Under the pieces are notes generated by a model, which was given only the letters and a program-made list of their open reading frames with translations, did no database searches and was not told the origin of the DNA. Both the position numbers and the translations under genes were made by a program. A stretch of DNA of 34,422 nt from an uncultured Thermomicrobiales bacterium (lineage in GTDB: Bacteria; Chloroflexota; Chloroflexia; Thermomicrobiales; Thermomicrobiaceae): positions 1 through 34,422 of the forward strand of contig CALAGB010000538.1 in assembly GCA_937891245.1 (NCBI GenBank). Reading direction: 5' to 3'. Shown piece by piece: positions 1 to 8,383 of the stretch. Within the stretch, counting starts at the first letter, position 1; every line of letters begins with the position of its first letter.

Positions 1-312
1 AGCGAAGAGGCTACGCCGGGCATTCGCGTATCCTTTCACGGCGGACTCACTGAACGAGAATGGCGACGCGCCAAGTACGGCTCCTTTGCCGCCGACACCA
101 CCATCGTTGGTGATATGCACGTGAACGTCGATCAGTCCCGGCAGGACAGTCGATTGGGGAACCTGGATGATTTGATCGCCCGCCGCTACTGGCGCGGCGT
201 CGCGGCTTCCCGCGTAGATCACCTTGTCTTGTTCGAGAATAACGGTCGCATCTCGAACAGGCTCTGGGCTTACCCCATCGATTAACTGTCCGCACTCGAT
301 CACAATGCGCAT
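1..312 (-). CDS. Amidohydrolase, N-terminal part (cut by window edge)
   Basis: The first 104 codons of a metal-dependent amidohydrolase read leftward and leave the window without a stop. The N-terminal beta domain ends in LPGLIDVHVH, and the HVH metal-binding pair falls at residues 64-66. That is exactly where the related complete protein at 20615-21835 has HIH, so the two probably belong to the same imidazolonepropionase/prolidase-like group. The ATG at 312 is preceded by AGGGAG at a good distance. It begins only 12 bases after the stop of the binding-protein gene at 325-2169, which suggests co-transcription. These enzymes hydrolyse amide or cyclic amide bonds in the cytoplasm. The substrate cannot be told from the N-terminus alone. 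Confidence 0.85.
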   Translation of the reverse strand, partial: MRIVIECGQLIDGVSPEPVRDATVILEQDKVIYAGSRDAAPVAAGDQIIQVPQSTVLPGLIDVHVHITNDGGVGGKGAVLGASPFSFSESAVKGYANARRSLFA

Positions 313-324
313 GCGAACTACTCC

Positions 325-2169
325 CTAAGACTTCTTCAGCGAAATGTCGTACAGCAACGGTGACGCCCCGAGTTCGTCCACGACATCGACGTTTTGGTAG
401 TCCTTCTTGAAGGCCCACAGACTGGAGACGTTGTAAAGAGGAATGTAGGCTGCGTCTCCCATCACCTGCATTTGCACTTTGTTGTAAATCTCCTTCCGCT
501 TGTCCGCGTCAGTCTCGGCCTCGCCATCGTTCAGCCACTGATCAACGTCCTTGTTGGAGTAGTGCGAGAAGTTCCAGCCGTTCCCGATGTTTTCGGACCC
601 AAAGATTTTGTGGAGGTCGGCGGGATCGACGCCTTCCCATTGGGTCCAGACGAGGTTGTGCTTCCCTTCTTCGGCATCTTGTTGCTGCGCCGGGTTGTCC
701 TCAGCCACGATGTCGGTCTTGACGCCAATCTTTTTCAGTTGGGCTTGGACCACCTGGGCGAGGTTGGTGAGCGTCGTGAACGTGAGATAGATCAGCGATA
801 GCTCTTGGCCACCCTTGCTCCGATAATCACCGTTCTTCACCCATCCAGCGGCATCGAGCATGCTGTTTGCTTTATCTACGTCGAATGGATACATACTTGC
901 CGAGTCCGGGTCATAAGCCCAGCTGAACGGCGATATGATCCCGTTCGCCGGAATCGTCGTACCCTCGAAGACAACTTGAATGATCTCGTCTCGGTTGATT
1001 GCATGCATGATCGCCTGCCGTACGTTGACGTCATCGGTCGGCGCCTTGGTGACGTTCATGAACAGGCCCGCTGGCGGGTAGCCTTCCAGGAAGATGTTGC
1101 TTGTCGTGAAGTTGGAATCCCCTTTGACCTTGACCCAGTCGGACGCGGCCATGCGGCCTGCTGCGTCAATCTGACCCTGTTGCAGCGAGGCGGCGCGTGT
1201 GCTCGTCTCAGGAATGAATTGGAAGGTGACCGAATCGAGGTAGGACGTTCCTTGATGATTCTCCCGGCCCGATGCCCAGTTGTAATCAGGGTTCTGCACG
1301 ATCGTGAGATGATCCTTTTGGACCCACTCCTTGAACATAAACGGACCGGTGCCGACCGGCTTTTGGGCAAAGTCCTCGCCGAGGTTCTTTGCGGCGGTCG
1401 GGGACACCATTCCCATTCCGTATGTCGTCAGGCCAGCGATCAGCGCCGAATACTTCCGCTTCATCTTGAGTTCGACGGTATAGTCGTCAACCGCGCTGGA
1501 TGAATCGTAGGGGCCGAGTTCAAAGATTGCGTACTCCGACTTCGTTGCCGGATCCACCATACGGTTGAAGTTGAAGACCACAGCATCCGCATTGAATGGC
1601 GTGCCATCATGGAACTTCACGCCTTGACGCAGCTTGAACGTCCAGGTGAGTCCGTCATCGGACACGGTCCAACTCGTGGCAAGACCGGGGTACAGCTTCC
1701 CGTTCGGCTGACGCTCGATCAAACGATCGTACACGGCCATCATGAAGATGCCGTCACTAACAGCCGACGTGACATGTGTGTCAAGGATCGTGAAATCCTT
1801 GCCCAACCCCAACTTCAGCGTACCGCCAGCTTGCCCAGCGCTCGTGGAGGTGGCAGCTGTGGTCGAAGCTGCGGTTCCCGCAGCGGCGGGAGATGCAGCA
1901 GGCGAACCAGATCCACTCGACGCAGGCGGCGGAGCGGTGGTCGGAAACGGCGTAGGACTCGACGAGCTGGACGAACTTGCGGACGTGGATGCTGAGCCCG
2001 ACGCCGGCGCATCAGAATTTGAACCCCCACACGCGGCTAAGAGCGTGGCCAGCACACCACCTGAAATTCCCAAAGCCGTGCCTCGCTGCAGGACTTCGCG
2101 CCGCGAGAGTTCAGACCGTAATGCAGCACGCCAAAACGCCAGAAAGTCTGCCGAAGGTTTCGGTTCCAA
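325..2169 (-). CDS. ABC transporter solute-binding lipoprotein, family 5 (peptide/nickel type)
   Basis: Extracytoplasmic binding protein of a Dpp/Opp-type ABC importer, about 614 aa, the usual size for family 5. Residues 20-47 form a lipoprotein signal: a twin-arginine-like SRREVLQRG, a hydrophobic stretch, then LLAAC with Cys47 as the lipidation site. A low-complexity Ser/Ala/Thr/Pro linker of about 80 residues follows, then the SBP_bac_5 domain (GVKFHDGTPFNADAV, PVGTGPFMFKEW, VRQAIMHAINRDEI). I place the start at TTG 2169 because GAGGAGG lies about 6 bases before it; the ATG at 2190 would put that ribosome site inside the gene. It is a clear paralogue of the binding proteins at 4281-6122 and 26141-27955. 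It lies between the DppC-type permease gene and an amidohydrolase. The ligand is unknown. Confidence 0.92.
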   Translation of the reverse strand: MEPKPSADFLAFWRAALRSELSRREVLQRGTALGISGGVLATLLAACGGSNSDAPASGSASTSASSSSSSSPTPFPTTAPPPASSGSGSPAASPAAAGTAASTTAATSTSAGQAGGTLKLGLGKDFTILDTHVTSAVSDGIFMMAVYDRLIERQPNGKLYPGLATSWTVSDDGLTWTFKLRQGVKFHDGTPFNADAVVFNFNRMVDPATKSEYAIFELGPYDSSSAVDDYTVELKMKRKYSALIAGLTTYGMGMVSPTAAKNLGEDFAQKPVGTGPFMFKEWVQKDHLTIVQNPDYNWASGRENHQGTSYLDSVTFQFIPETSTRAASLQQGQIDAAGRMAASDWVKVKGDSNFTTSNIFLEGYPPAGLFMNVTKAPTDDVNVRQAIMHAINRDEIIQVVFEGTTIPANGIISPFSWAYDPDSASMYPFDVDKANSMLDAAGWVKNGDYRSKGGQELSLIYLTFTTLTNLAQVVQAQLKKIGVKTDIVAEDNPAQQQDAEEGKHNLVWTQWEGVDPADLHKIFGSENIGNGWNFSHYSNKDVDQWLNDGEAETDADKRKEIYNKVQMQVMGDAAYIPLYNVSSLWAFKKDYQNVDVVDELGASPLLYDISLKKS

Positions 2170-2216
2170 ATTAGTCCTCCTCAATGACATCGTCCGATCA
2201 GGTGTATAGACAAAGC

Positions 2217-2241
2217 CGACAAGTCTCCAGTTGTCGACACG
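2217..2241. promoter_or_regulatory. Operator-like inverted repeat upstream of the binding-protein gene
   Basis: CGACAA, 8 bases, TTGTCG form a perfect inverted repeat at 2217-2236 that overlaps the palindrome TGTCGACA at 2232-2239. Read on the minus strand, CGTGTCGACA is followed by ACTGGAGACTTG. That closely resembles CGTGTCGACA...ACTGGTGACATG at 7379-7401, in front of the GntR gene. A TATACA box lies just downstream on the minus strand. The site sits in the 240-base gap between the permease stop and the start at 2169, so this binding protein may have its own regulated promoter. Confidence 0.4.
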
Positions 2242-2409
2242 TTGCTTTCGCACGATTCTGAACCTGTTATGTGTGCCAAACCTTGTTTCCGTTAACCCCG
2301 CGCGACGGTCAAAACCGAGCCCAACATCTCCTTCAAGAAGTAGCCGCGACGCACCGAGTTCGACCTTCAAGCACCTGGCCAACTTGCCACCATCCGCGTG
2401 ATCATGGCC

Positions 2410-3315
2410 TCATCGACTGCGGAGCCGCGGATCCAAAGCGTCCCGCAACCCATCGCCAAGCAGATTGATGGCGATCACCGTGAGCATGATGGCGATGCCG
2501 GGGAACGTCATAAGCCACCAGGCAACGGAGAGCTTGTCTCGACCTTCGGAGATCATGTAGCCCCATTCAATCACTGGTGGCCGTGCGCCGAGTCCCAGGA
2601 AGCTCAATCCGGCCGCGGCCAGGATCGCCTCCCCCAGCCCGAGCGTCGCTACGACCAATACCGGAGCGATGACATTCGGTGAAATGTGGCGCATCATGAT
2701 GCGCCAGTTCGGCACGCCCACGACAAGAGCCGCTTCAACATAGACCTGTTCGCGCGCGCTTAGCACAGAAGAGCGAACGATACGTGCATAGCCTGGGATG
2801 CCGGAGATGCCGACGGCGATCATGACATTCACGATCCCCACACCGAGCGTGAACACGATGATCAACGCGAGCAGAATCCGGGGCATGGCGAGCATAAGAT
2901 CGATAAATCGACTAATAAGAACGTCTACGGCCGATCCGTAGTAACCCGATATCAGGCCGAGTACTCCACCGATGAACACAGAGATTGAAACCGCGACTAT
3001 CCCCAACCAAAGAGAGGTTCGCCCACCGTACAACACTCGGCTGAACGTATCTCGACCAAATTGATCGGTACCCATGAGGTGGGCACGACTTGGAGCGAGA
3101 AGACGGTCGCCAATCGCCGTCTTCAACGGGTCATAGGGAGCGACCACCGGGGCGATAAGCGCGGAGATCACCAGTGCCGCCAACAATACCGCCCCGAACA
3201 TCGCGATGCGGTTCTTGCGCAGCCCCAACCAAACGGTCCACAACTGGGACTGATGTTTCGTTTTCTTTGCATCGAGTTGGCTCACTGCGCTGTTGCGCTT
3301 TTCTGCCACTTGCAT
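2410..3315 (-). CDS. ABC transporter permease, DppC/OppC type
   Basis: Inner-membrane permease of a peptide-type ABC importer, about 301 aa, with a short cytoplasmic N-terminus, a first membrane helix (FGAVLLAALVISALIAPVVA), and then the family's DppC segment with PYDP and MGTDQFGRDTFSR. The BPD_transp_1 region carries the ATPase-contact (EAA-like) motif YVEAALVVGVPNWRIMMRH and ends in ALDPRLR. I choose ATG 3315, preceded by AGGA, over TTG 3330, which has no ribosome site. Either way it abuts or overlaps the stop of the DppB-type gene upstream, so the two are translationally coupled and should form a heterodimer. No partner ATPase gene is seen nearby. Confidence 0.93.
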   Translation of the reverse strand: MQVAEKRNSAVSQLDAKKTKHQSQLWTVWLGLRKNRIAMFGAVLLAALVISALIAPVVAPYDPLKTAIGDRLLAPSRAHLMGTDQFGRDTFSRVLYGGRTSLWLGIVAVSISVFIGGVLGLISGYYGSAVDVLISRFIDLMLAMPRILLALIIVFTLGVGIVNVMIAVGISGIPGYARIVRSSVLSAREQVYVEAALVVGVPNWRIMMRHISPNVIAPVLVVATLGLGEAILAAAGLSFLGLGARPPVIEWGYMISEGRDKLSVAWWLMTFPGIAIMLTVIAINLLGDGLRDALDPRLRSR

Positions 3316-3326
3316 CGGGAATCCTG

Positions 3327-4250
3327 TCAACGATATCGAATACGCGGATCTAGTACTGCGTACGAGATGTCAACTAATAGATTTGCGATGACGAACACGA
3401 CAGCGAGAAACAGGACAGTCCCCTGCACGAGCGGACCGTCGCGTTGCAGAACAGCGCCAACAGCAAGTTGGCCGATCCCTTGCCGTGCGAATACCGTCTC
3501 CGTAATGACCGCACCTCCGAGGAGGTAACTGATCTGTAGCCCGACGACTGTCACGACTGGCAGCAATGCGTTTCGCAGCGCGTGTCGAAGGATCGTCGTT
3601 CGCTCCGACAGGCCCTTGGCTCGCGCCGTCCCAACATAGTCCTGGCGAAAGACCTCGAGCATGCTGGTGCGAGTAAGTCGCGCGATAACGGCCGATGAAT
3701 AGAGCCCGAGCGTCACGGACGGCATGATTAGCGATTTGAACCCGGCGGTCCCGGATGCTGGTAGCCAACCCAGCCGAGAACTGAATAAGAAAATGAACAG
3801 TAGGCCGATCCAGAAGCTTGGCATCGTGGCTCCGACGAGCGAGATTGCCATGCTGACTGAATCCATCCAGGTTCCATGTCGAACTGCCGCAAACACGCCT
3901 AAGGGAATACCAACCACCAATGACACGATCATCGCGGCGAGCGTGAGTTGCATTGTCGACGGCAACTGCTCGAGAATTTGGGTCGTCACCGGTTGGTTAC
4001 TGAAGACCGAGCGACCGAGGTCTCCTTGCACCGCATCTTTGGCGAACATCCAATACTGAACGTATATCGGGCGATCGAGGCCCATTTGATGCTTCATCTC
4101 GGCCAACTGAGCAGCGCTGGCGCCCTGCTCAGTCAGCATGACATCTACCGCATCACCCGGTAACAGATGGATCATCAGGAAGACGAGAATAGACAGCCCA
4201 ACAATCGTCGGGATCGCGACGAGTAATCGCAGTTGTATGTAGCGCAACAT
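3327..4250 (-). CDS. ABC transporter permease, DppB/OppB type
   Basis: Inner-membrane permease of 307 aa, typical for DppB. It starts with MLRYIQLRLLVAIPTIVGLS, the first membrane helix, followed by the family's periplasmic segment (LPGDAVDVML, DRPIYVQYW). Several membrane helices follow, with the ATPase-contact motif ARAKGLSERTTILRHALRNAL and the C-terminal ISYAVLDPRIRYR that marks this subfamily. It lies 30 bases after the binding-protein gene at 4281-6122 and directly before its DppC partner, the usual binding protein-B-C order. The ATG at 4250 has GGAGAA upstream. Confidence 0.94.
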   Translation of the reverse strand: MLRYIQLRLLVAIPTIVGLSILVFLMIHLLPGDAVDVMLTEQGASAAQLAEMKHQMGLDRPIYVQYWMFAKDAVQGDLGRSVFSNQPVTTQILEQLPSTMQLTLAAMIVSLVVGIPLGVFAAVRHGTWMDSVSMAISLVGATMPSFWIGLLFIFLFSSRLGWLPASGTAGFKSLIMPSVTLGLYSSAVIARLTRTSMLEVFRQDYVGTARAKGLSERTTILRHALRNALLPVVTVVGLQISYLLGGAVITETVFARQGIGQLAVGAVLQRDGPLVQGTVLFLAVVFVIANLLVDISYAVLDPRIRYR

Positions 4251-4280
4251 CAGCGTTCTCCGCGTTCGCCGAGCGTTTGG

Positions 4281-6122
4281 TTACTTGTTCAGCCAGGTAT
4301 CGTAGAAATGTACCCATTCCCCGTCTGGGCCCACTTTTATTCCCTCAACAAACGTTCGGTGGGTCCAGTTGCGCGTCAGGTAGTTGATTGGATAGACAGC
4401 CGCTTGCTCGTAAATCGTCTGTTGAACCTTGTCGTAGATCTCGATCCGTTTCGCTCGGTCAGTTTCTGAAACACCCTGTTCCAACAGGGTGTCGACATTG
4501 GGATCTTTGAATTGCGAGAAGTTCCAGCCCGGACCGGCATTCTCGGAACCAAACAGTGTGTCCAGGCCATACGGGTCGGCGAGCAGCCAGTTCAGCCATA
4601 CGATGTTGTGAACACCTTTTTGTGCGTCTTGCTGCTGCGCGGGGTTGTCCTCTGTGAGGATATCGACCTTGACTCCGTACTCCTGCATTTGCGCCTGGAC
4701 GAGTTCAGCGATGCCCTGAATCTGCCCGGGCAGCGTGAGATAGACAATCTTCAGTTGTTGACCGTCCTTGGCACGATTACCATCGGACCCCTTTTTCCAT
4801 CCGGCTGCGTCGAGCATCGATTCGGCCTTGTCGGCGTCGTACGGGTACCAGCCGTTGGCGCCATCCCAGTAGTAGGGGCTATCGGATTTCCAGATCCCCT
4901 TGGCTGGCTGTTGGCTCCCGCTGTAGACCGCTTTAATGATCCCGTCGCGGTCGATGCCATAACTGAGAGCCTGACGAACCTGGACATCATCAGTTGGTGC
5001 TTTCTGTACGTTGAACATAAGCGAGGGCGGGAATCCTTGAACCACGGTGGAGTCGACTTTGAAATCCTTGTTCTTCTTCATGTCGGCAACGTGGGTATCG
5101 GGTGTCGGCATGATCAGATCGACCTGTGCAGAAGTTAGTGCCGCGACGCGCGTTTCATCTTCTTTAATGAAGCGCGTGACGATGGAGTCCAGATAAGGGG
5201 CGCCGTTGTGGCTAAATGTCGCCGGTGCCCATTGATAATCGGCATTCTTGACGATCGTGATGTGATCTTTGGCCACCCATTCTTTAAATTTGAAGGGACC
5301 CGTGCCAACTGGGTTACGGCCAAAGTCCTTACCGGATTTTTGTGCGGCCTCGGGAGAAACCATCCCCATGGTGTATTCGGCGAGGCCGAGCAGGAGCGGA
5401 GCAAAGGGGGACTTTAGCGTGACTTTCGCTGTCGAATCATCCACGGCCTCGGTGCTGTCGTACGGGCCAAGATTGTATTTCGCTTGCTCACTCTTCGTAT
5501 CCGGATTGACCATTCGATCGAAGTTGAACTTGACCGCGTCAGCGCTGAACGTCGTGCCGTCGTGAAACTTCACGCCAGATCGGAGCGAGAATGTCCATTC
5601 AGTGCCATCCGTATTTGATTCCCATTTCGTCGCAAGGCTTGGCGCGGGAGCCCCGGACGGATCCCGCACGACCAGCGTGTCGAACAGATGACTTTCAATT
5701 TGATAATCGTAGCGACTGCTACTGACATGTGGGTCGAGAGTTGCGGCCTCGTTCGGGAGCGCCCAATTCAACGTGCCGCCCGGTTTGGCCGCTGCTCCCG
5801 CCGTTGTCCCGGACGCGGTCGCGGTTCCGCTGGCACTTGCAGTCGTTGGACTCGCTGAAGAACCAACTGGCTCCGTCGTCGCGGCGGCCGTCATCGCGGC
5901 CGAGGTGGCCGGCGCCGTCGTCGATGCCGCAGACGACGTCGTAGCGCTTGAGGAACTCGAGCTGCCTCCGCACGATGCAAGCAGCGCGGACAGTCCAACA
6001 CCGGAAATGCCGAGAGCCGTCGTCCGCATCAAACTTCGACGAGAAAATTGTGGGGCAACTCGCGTTGGAATCGGCGCGCTGGTCAGACCGCCATCATCGT
6101 GTATCAGTGGACTATCGATCAC
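4281..6122 (-). CDS. ABC transporter solute-binding lipoprotein, family 5
   Basis: Second family 5 binding lipoprotein, about 613 aa. The start is GTG 6122, with AGGAGG six bases upstream; the frame is open further 5' but without a ribosome site. Residues 27-51 form the signal (SRRSLMRTTALG, then LLASC with Cys51 lipidated). A long Ser/Thr/Ala linker and the SBP_bac_5 domain follow (GVKFHDGTTFSADAV, GMVSPEAA, NPVGTGPFKFKEW, VRQALSYGIDRDGI). It is strikingly similar to the protein at 325-2169 throughout the domain, suggesting duplication and related ligands. It precedes the DppB/DppC pair directly and is the likely cognate receptor. A 153-base gap separates it from the upstream oxidoreductase gene. 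Confidence 0.93.
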   Translation of the reverse strand: MIDSPLIHDDGGLTSAPIPTRVAPQFSRRSLMRTTALGISGVGLSALLASCGGSSSSSSATTSSAASTTAPATSAAMTAAATTEPVGSSASPTTASASGTATASGTTAGAAAKPGGTLNWALPNEAATLDPHVSSSRYDYQIESHLFDTLVVRDPSGAPAPSLATKWESNTDGTEWTFSLRSGVKFHDGTTFSADAVKFNFDRMVNPDTKSEQAKYNLGPYDSTEAVDDSTAKVTLKSPFAPLLLGLAEYTMGMVSPEAAQKSGKDFGRNPVGTGPFKFKEWVAKDHITIVKNADYQWAPATFSHNGAPYLDSIVTRFIKEDETRVAALTSAQVDLIMPTPDTHVADMKKNKDFKVDSTVVQGFPPSLMFNVQKAPTDDVQVRQALSYGIDRDGIIKAVYSGSQQPAKGIWKSDSPYYWDGANGWYPYDADKAESMLDAAGWKKGSDGNRAKDGQQLKIVYLTLPGQIQGIAELVQAQMQEYGVKVDILTEDNPAQQQDAQKGVHNIVWLNWLLADPYGLDTLFGSENAGPGWNFSQFKDPNVDTLLEQGVSETDRAKRIEIYDKVQQTIYEQAAVYPINYLTRNWTHRTFVEGIKVGPDGEWVHFYDTWLNK

Positions 6123-6275
6123 GGTTTTCCTCCTGATTACCCAACTACAATCGAATCCCGGAAAGTCGTGCAGAAGATCGCAAATTACGAAATAAATTGT
6201 TCCCATTGGTTGCGCCGCAAAACGGCTCAAATTGCCTGGCCTGCTATCGAATTCGATTCGCACCACCGAACCGGC

Positions 6276-7259
6276 TTAGGCTGACAGCGTAATCACCTCC
6301 CCAGACACTGCCGACTCTTCCAGTGCCAACGCCACCGCGAGTGCTTCGCGTCCGTCAGCGCCGGTCACTGATGGCTCGCGATCGTCACGAACGAACTGGA
6401 CAAACTCGGTGACTTCGCCTAGGAACCGGTCACTACGTTCGACTCTGGCAGTGGTGGTTGCGTGCTGAGTCACTTCAACCAGCGCTCCGTCACCCAAGAG
6501 AAGCGCGCCTTCTGTCCCATAAATCTCAGAACGCCAGCCAGACGAAAGCGGATAGAGCGCGATATTCTGGTTATACGAGGCTGCCGTTCCGTTGTGAAAA
6601 TTCATCGTGGCGAGCATGAGATCCTCAACCTCGGCGTCGTTACGGATGCGACGTGAGGTGGCAGCGACGGTGCTCACCTCACTGCCAAGAAACCATCGAA
6701 GGCGATCGATCCCGTGAACGCCGTTGTAAAACGTCACGCCGCCGCCCGCGATCTCGCGATCCCAGATCCAACCCGGTTGCGTTCCCCCACCCAGGATCAT
6801 CTGTTCAACCGCGAACACCGGTTCTCCGATGTTTCCAGCAGTCAAGGCACGATGCGCTTGTTGCACTTCAGCACGAAATCGGTGAACAAATCCGACCATC
6901 AGCTGTACCCCGGCCCGCCCTGCGCTCACGATGATCGCGTCAGCGTCGTCCAGTGAAAGTGCCATGGGCTTTTCGAGGAGCAACGGCTTCTGGTGGTCAA
7001 TCGCTTGAAATGCCGTTGGCGCCAGCAGTTTGTGCGGAACACAAACGCTAACGACATCAACAACTCCCCAAAACTGGCTATCCGGTTCATCAAAATGCGC
7101 GCACCCAACTTCGCCGGCGACCGCTATTACGCGCTCCCGGGCCGGATCAACAATTGCCGTTACCATCACATCGGAAAGTTGTCGATAAGCAAGCGCATGG
7201 CGCTTTCCAGCAGAGCCGGCTCCGATGATACCGACGCGAATTTTTGATTGGTTGTCCAT
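6276..7259 (-). CDS. Gfo/Idh/MocA-family NAD(P)-dependent oxidoreductase
   Basis: Cytoplasmic dehydrogenase of about 327 aa, normal for the family. The N-terminal Rossmann fold carries VGIIGAGSAGKRH (GxGxxG at residues 13-18), and the EKP signature at 96-98 (LLLEKPMAL) is the conserved catalytic/cofactor lysine motif. The C-terminal GFO_IDH_MocA domain has GGGVTFYNGVHGIDRLRWFLG, whose histidine and aspartate are typical substrate-side residues. Members oxidise or reduce sugars, inositols and opine-like compounds; the substrate here is not evident. It is the first gene of the leftward cluster and divergent from the GntR gene. ATG 7259 is chosen because the protein then begins directly before the Rossmann strand. 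It is distinct from the two closely paired oxidoreductases at 16909-17979 and 23118-24188. Confidence 0.9.
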   Translation of the reverse strand: MDNQSKIRVGIIGAGSAGKRHALAYRQLSDVMVTAIVDPARERVIAVAGEVGCAHFDEPDSQFWGVVDVVSVCVPHKLLAPTAFQAIDHQKPLLLEKPMALSLDDADAIIVSAGRAGVQLMVGFVHRFRAEVQQAHRALTAGNIGEPVFAVEQMILGGGTQPGWIWDREIAGGGVTFYNGVHGIDRLRWFLGSEVSTVAATSRRIRNDAEVEDLMLATMNFHNGTAASYNQNIALYPLSSGWRSEIYGTEGALLLGDGALVEVTQHATTTARVERSDRFLGEVTEFVQFVRDDREPSVTGADGREALAVALALEESAVSGEVITLSA

Positions 7260-7335
7260 ACTTCGGGGCCCCCGCCTTTTCTGCACGAGCTCTTCGGTAT
7301 CAACATGGCCTCAAGTACAGCCCAAGAAGCTCAGG

Positions 7336-7388
7336 TCGACATCTTTGTAATATGTCGATCTTAGATCGTCGGTTGTAGCGTGTCGACA
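7336..7388. promoter_or_regulatory. Cluster of TGTCGA half-sites in the divergent GntR spacer
   Basis: TCGACAT at 7336-7342 and ATGTCGA at 7352-7358 form a perfect 7-bp inverted repeat with a 9-base spacer, and TGTCGACA at 7381-7388 is a complete palindrome. This gives four TGTCGA half-sites within 53 bases, between the divergent oxidoreductase and GntR genes. The symmetry and place suit an operator of the GntR regulator (inference). The same TGTCGACA core recurs at 2232-2239. Confidence 0.5.
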
Positions 7389-7490
7389 GACGACTGGTGA
7401 CATGATAAGATCAGACTTAGAGCCTGTCAAGGCCTAAACCGCGACAGTGGCAACGAAAAATCCGATTTGTTAGTCTTTGTTGAAATGCGT

Positions 7491-7518
7491 AAACGTAGGT
7501 CGATACACGTGTACGTTT
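7491..7518. promoter_or_regulatory. Inverted repeat upstream of the GntR gene
   Basis: AAACGTA at 7491-7497 and TACGTTT at 7512-7518 form a perfect 7-bp inverted repeat with a 14-base spacer, which itself contains the palindrome CACGTG. It lies about 130 bases before the GntR start and could be a second regulator site. No clear sigma-70 promoter was recognised in the rest of the 391-base spacer (7260-7650), and there is no gene in it. Confidence 0.35.
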
Positions 7519-7650
7519 TTGCGTTCGATCTCTACGGCCCGTGCCAGAAGTCACGTTCCGACAAGCGAAACGATGTTGACGCGTACCGTTTATAGGGTCT
7601 GATTTATCGTTCTCCTGGCCGCGCTATCTGGCTCGTGCGGAGGTGATAGT

Positions 7651-8337
7651 TTGAACGAAGCGACTTTTTCAGAAGTTCGGGCAGAGCCTCTAAGCGAAGT
7701 CGTGCTGCGCGTTGTTCGAGAAGCCATCATCGAGGGTCATCTTGCCCCTGGTGCCCAGATTAATCAGGCAGAGCTTGCGAAGCAGCTCGCGGTGAGTCGT
7801 GCGCCTCTGCGGGAAGCGCTCAAGCATCTGGAAAACGACGGTCTCGTAATAAACGTTCCGTATCGAGGAACTGTCGTAACGCCGATTACGCGGAAAGGCA
7901 TCGAGGAGCTTCAGTCATTCCGCAAATTGATGGAGAATTTTGCGGCTGAATTGATGCTTCAACGTTGTACAGATGAAGATTTTGATGAATTCGAATCGTT
8001 GGTTGACGAGATGGAACGTAGCGCGAAAACCGGTAACGTCACCGAAATGAACGCGGCTGACGTCGCCTTCCATTCCCGAATCATTCAGTTGAGCGACCAC
8101 CAAATGCTTCGGATGGTTTGGGATAGCTATGTCCAGCAGATAAGGCGCGCGTTAACATTGCGAAATCAAGCGAATCACGATCTTACGTTTTTGGTTCAAC
8201 TCCACCGCGACCTTGTGTCAGCCTTCAGGGCACATGATCTTGAGCGAGTCAGGAAGTGCTATGAGGCGCATGGCACCGACGTACCCGCAAGGCTCGCACA
8301 CTTGTTCGTGGAAGACGACCACGAGATTACAAAATAG
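7651..8337 (+). CDS. GntR-family transcriptional regulator, FCD (FadR) type
   Basis: DNA-binding regulator of 228 aa. Residues 10-75 form the winged helix-turn-helix (REAIIEGHLAPGAQINQAEL, then SRAPLREALKHLENDGLV, the GntR recognition signature). Residues 90-220 form the all-helical FCD ligand domain, with the usual metal-site pattern: an Asp and His in DVAFHSRI, a His in VQLHRDLVSAF and a His in CYEAHGTD. Such regulators respond to small carboxylates or sugar acids. The start is TTG 7651, preceded by a near-perfect GGAGGTGA. It is divergent from the transport cluster and first in a run with two hydrolase genes, so it probably controls both directions. Confidence 0.93.
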   Translation: MNEATFSEVRAEPLSEVVLRVVREAIIEGHLAPGAQINQAELAKQLAVSRAPLREALKHLENDGLVINVPYRGTVVTPITRKGIEELQSFRKLMENFAAELMLQRCTDEDFDEFESLVDEMERSAKTGNVTEMNAADVAFHSRIIQLSDHQMLRMVWDSYVQQIRRALTLRNQANHDLTFLVQLHRDLVSAFRAHDLERVRKCYEAHGTDVPARLAHLFVEDDHEITK

Positions 8338-8383
8338 CCGCTCGTTTTAGGGGCCACGCACGCCCGGAAAGCGAAAGACAGGT

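Noticed and set aside
805..1503. Plus-strand open frame of 232 codons opposite the binding-protein gene
   Set aside because: It is a shadow of a well-supported minus-strand gene and shows no family motif.
2170..2382. N-terminal extension of the first binding protein
   Set aside because: The lipoprotein signal and the GAGGAGG ribosome site place the start at 2169; the extension has no signal-like or conserved sequence.
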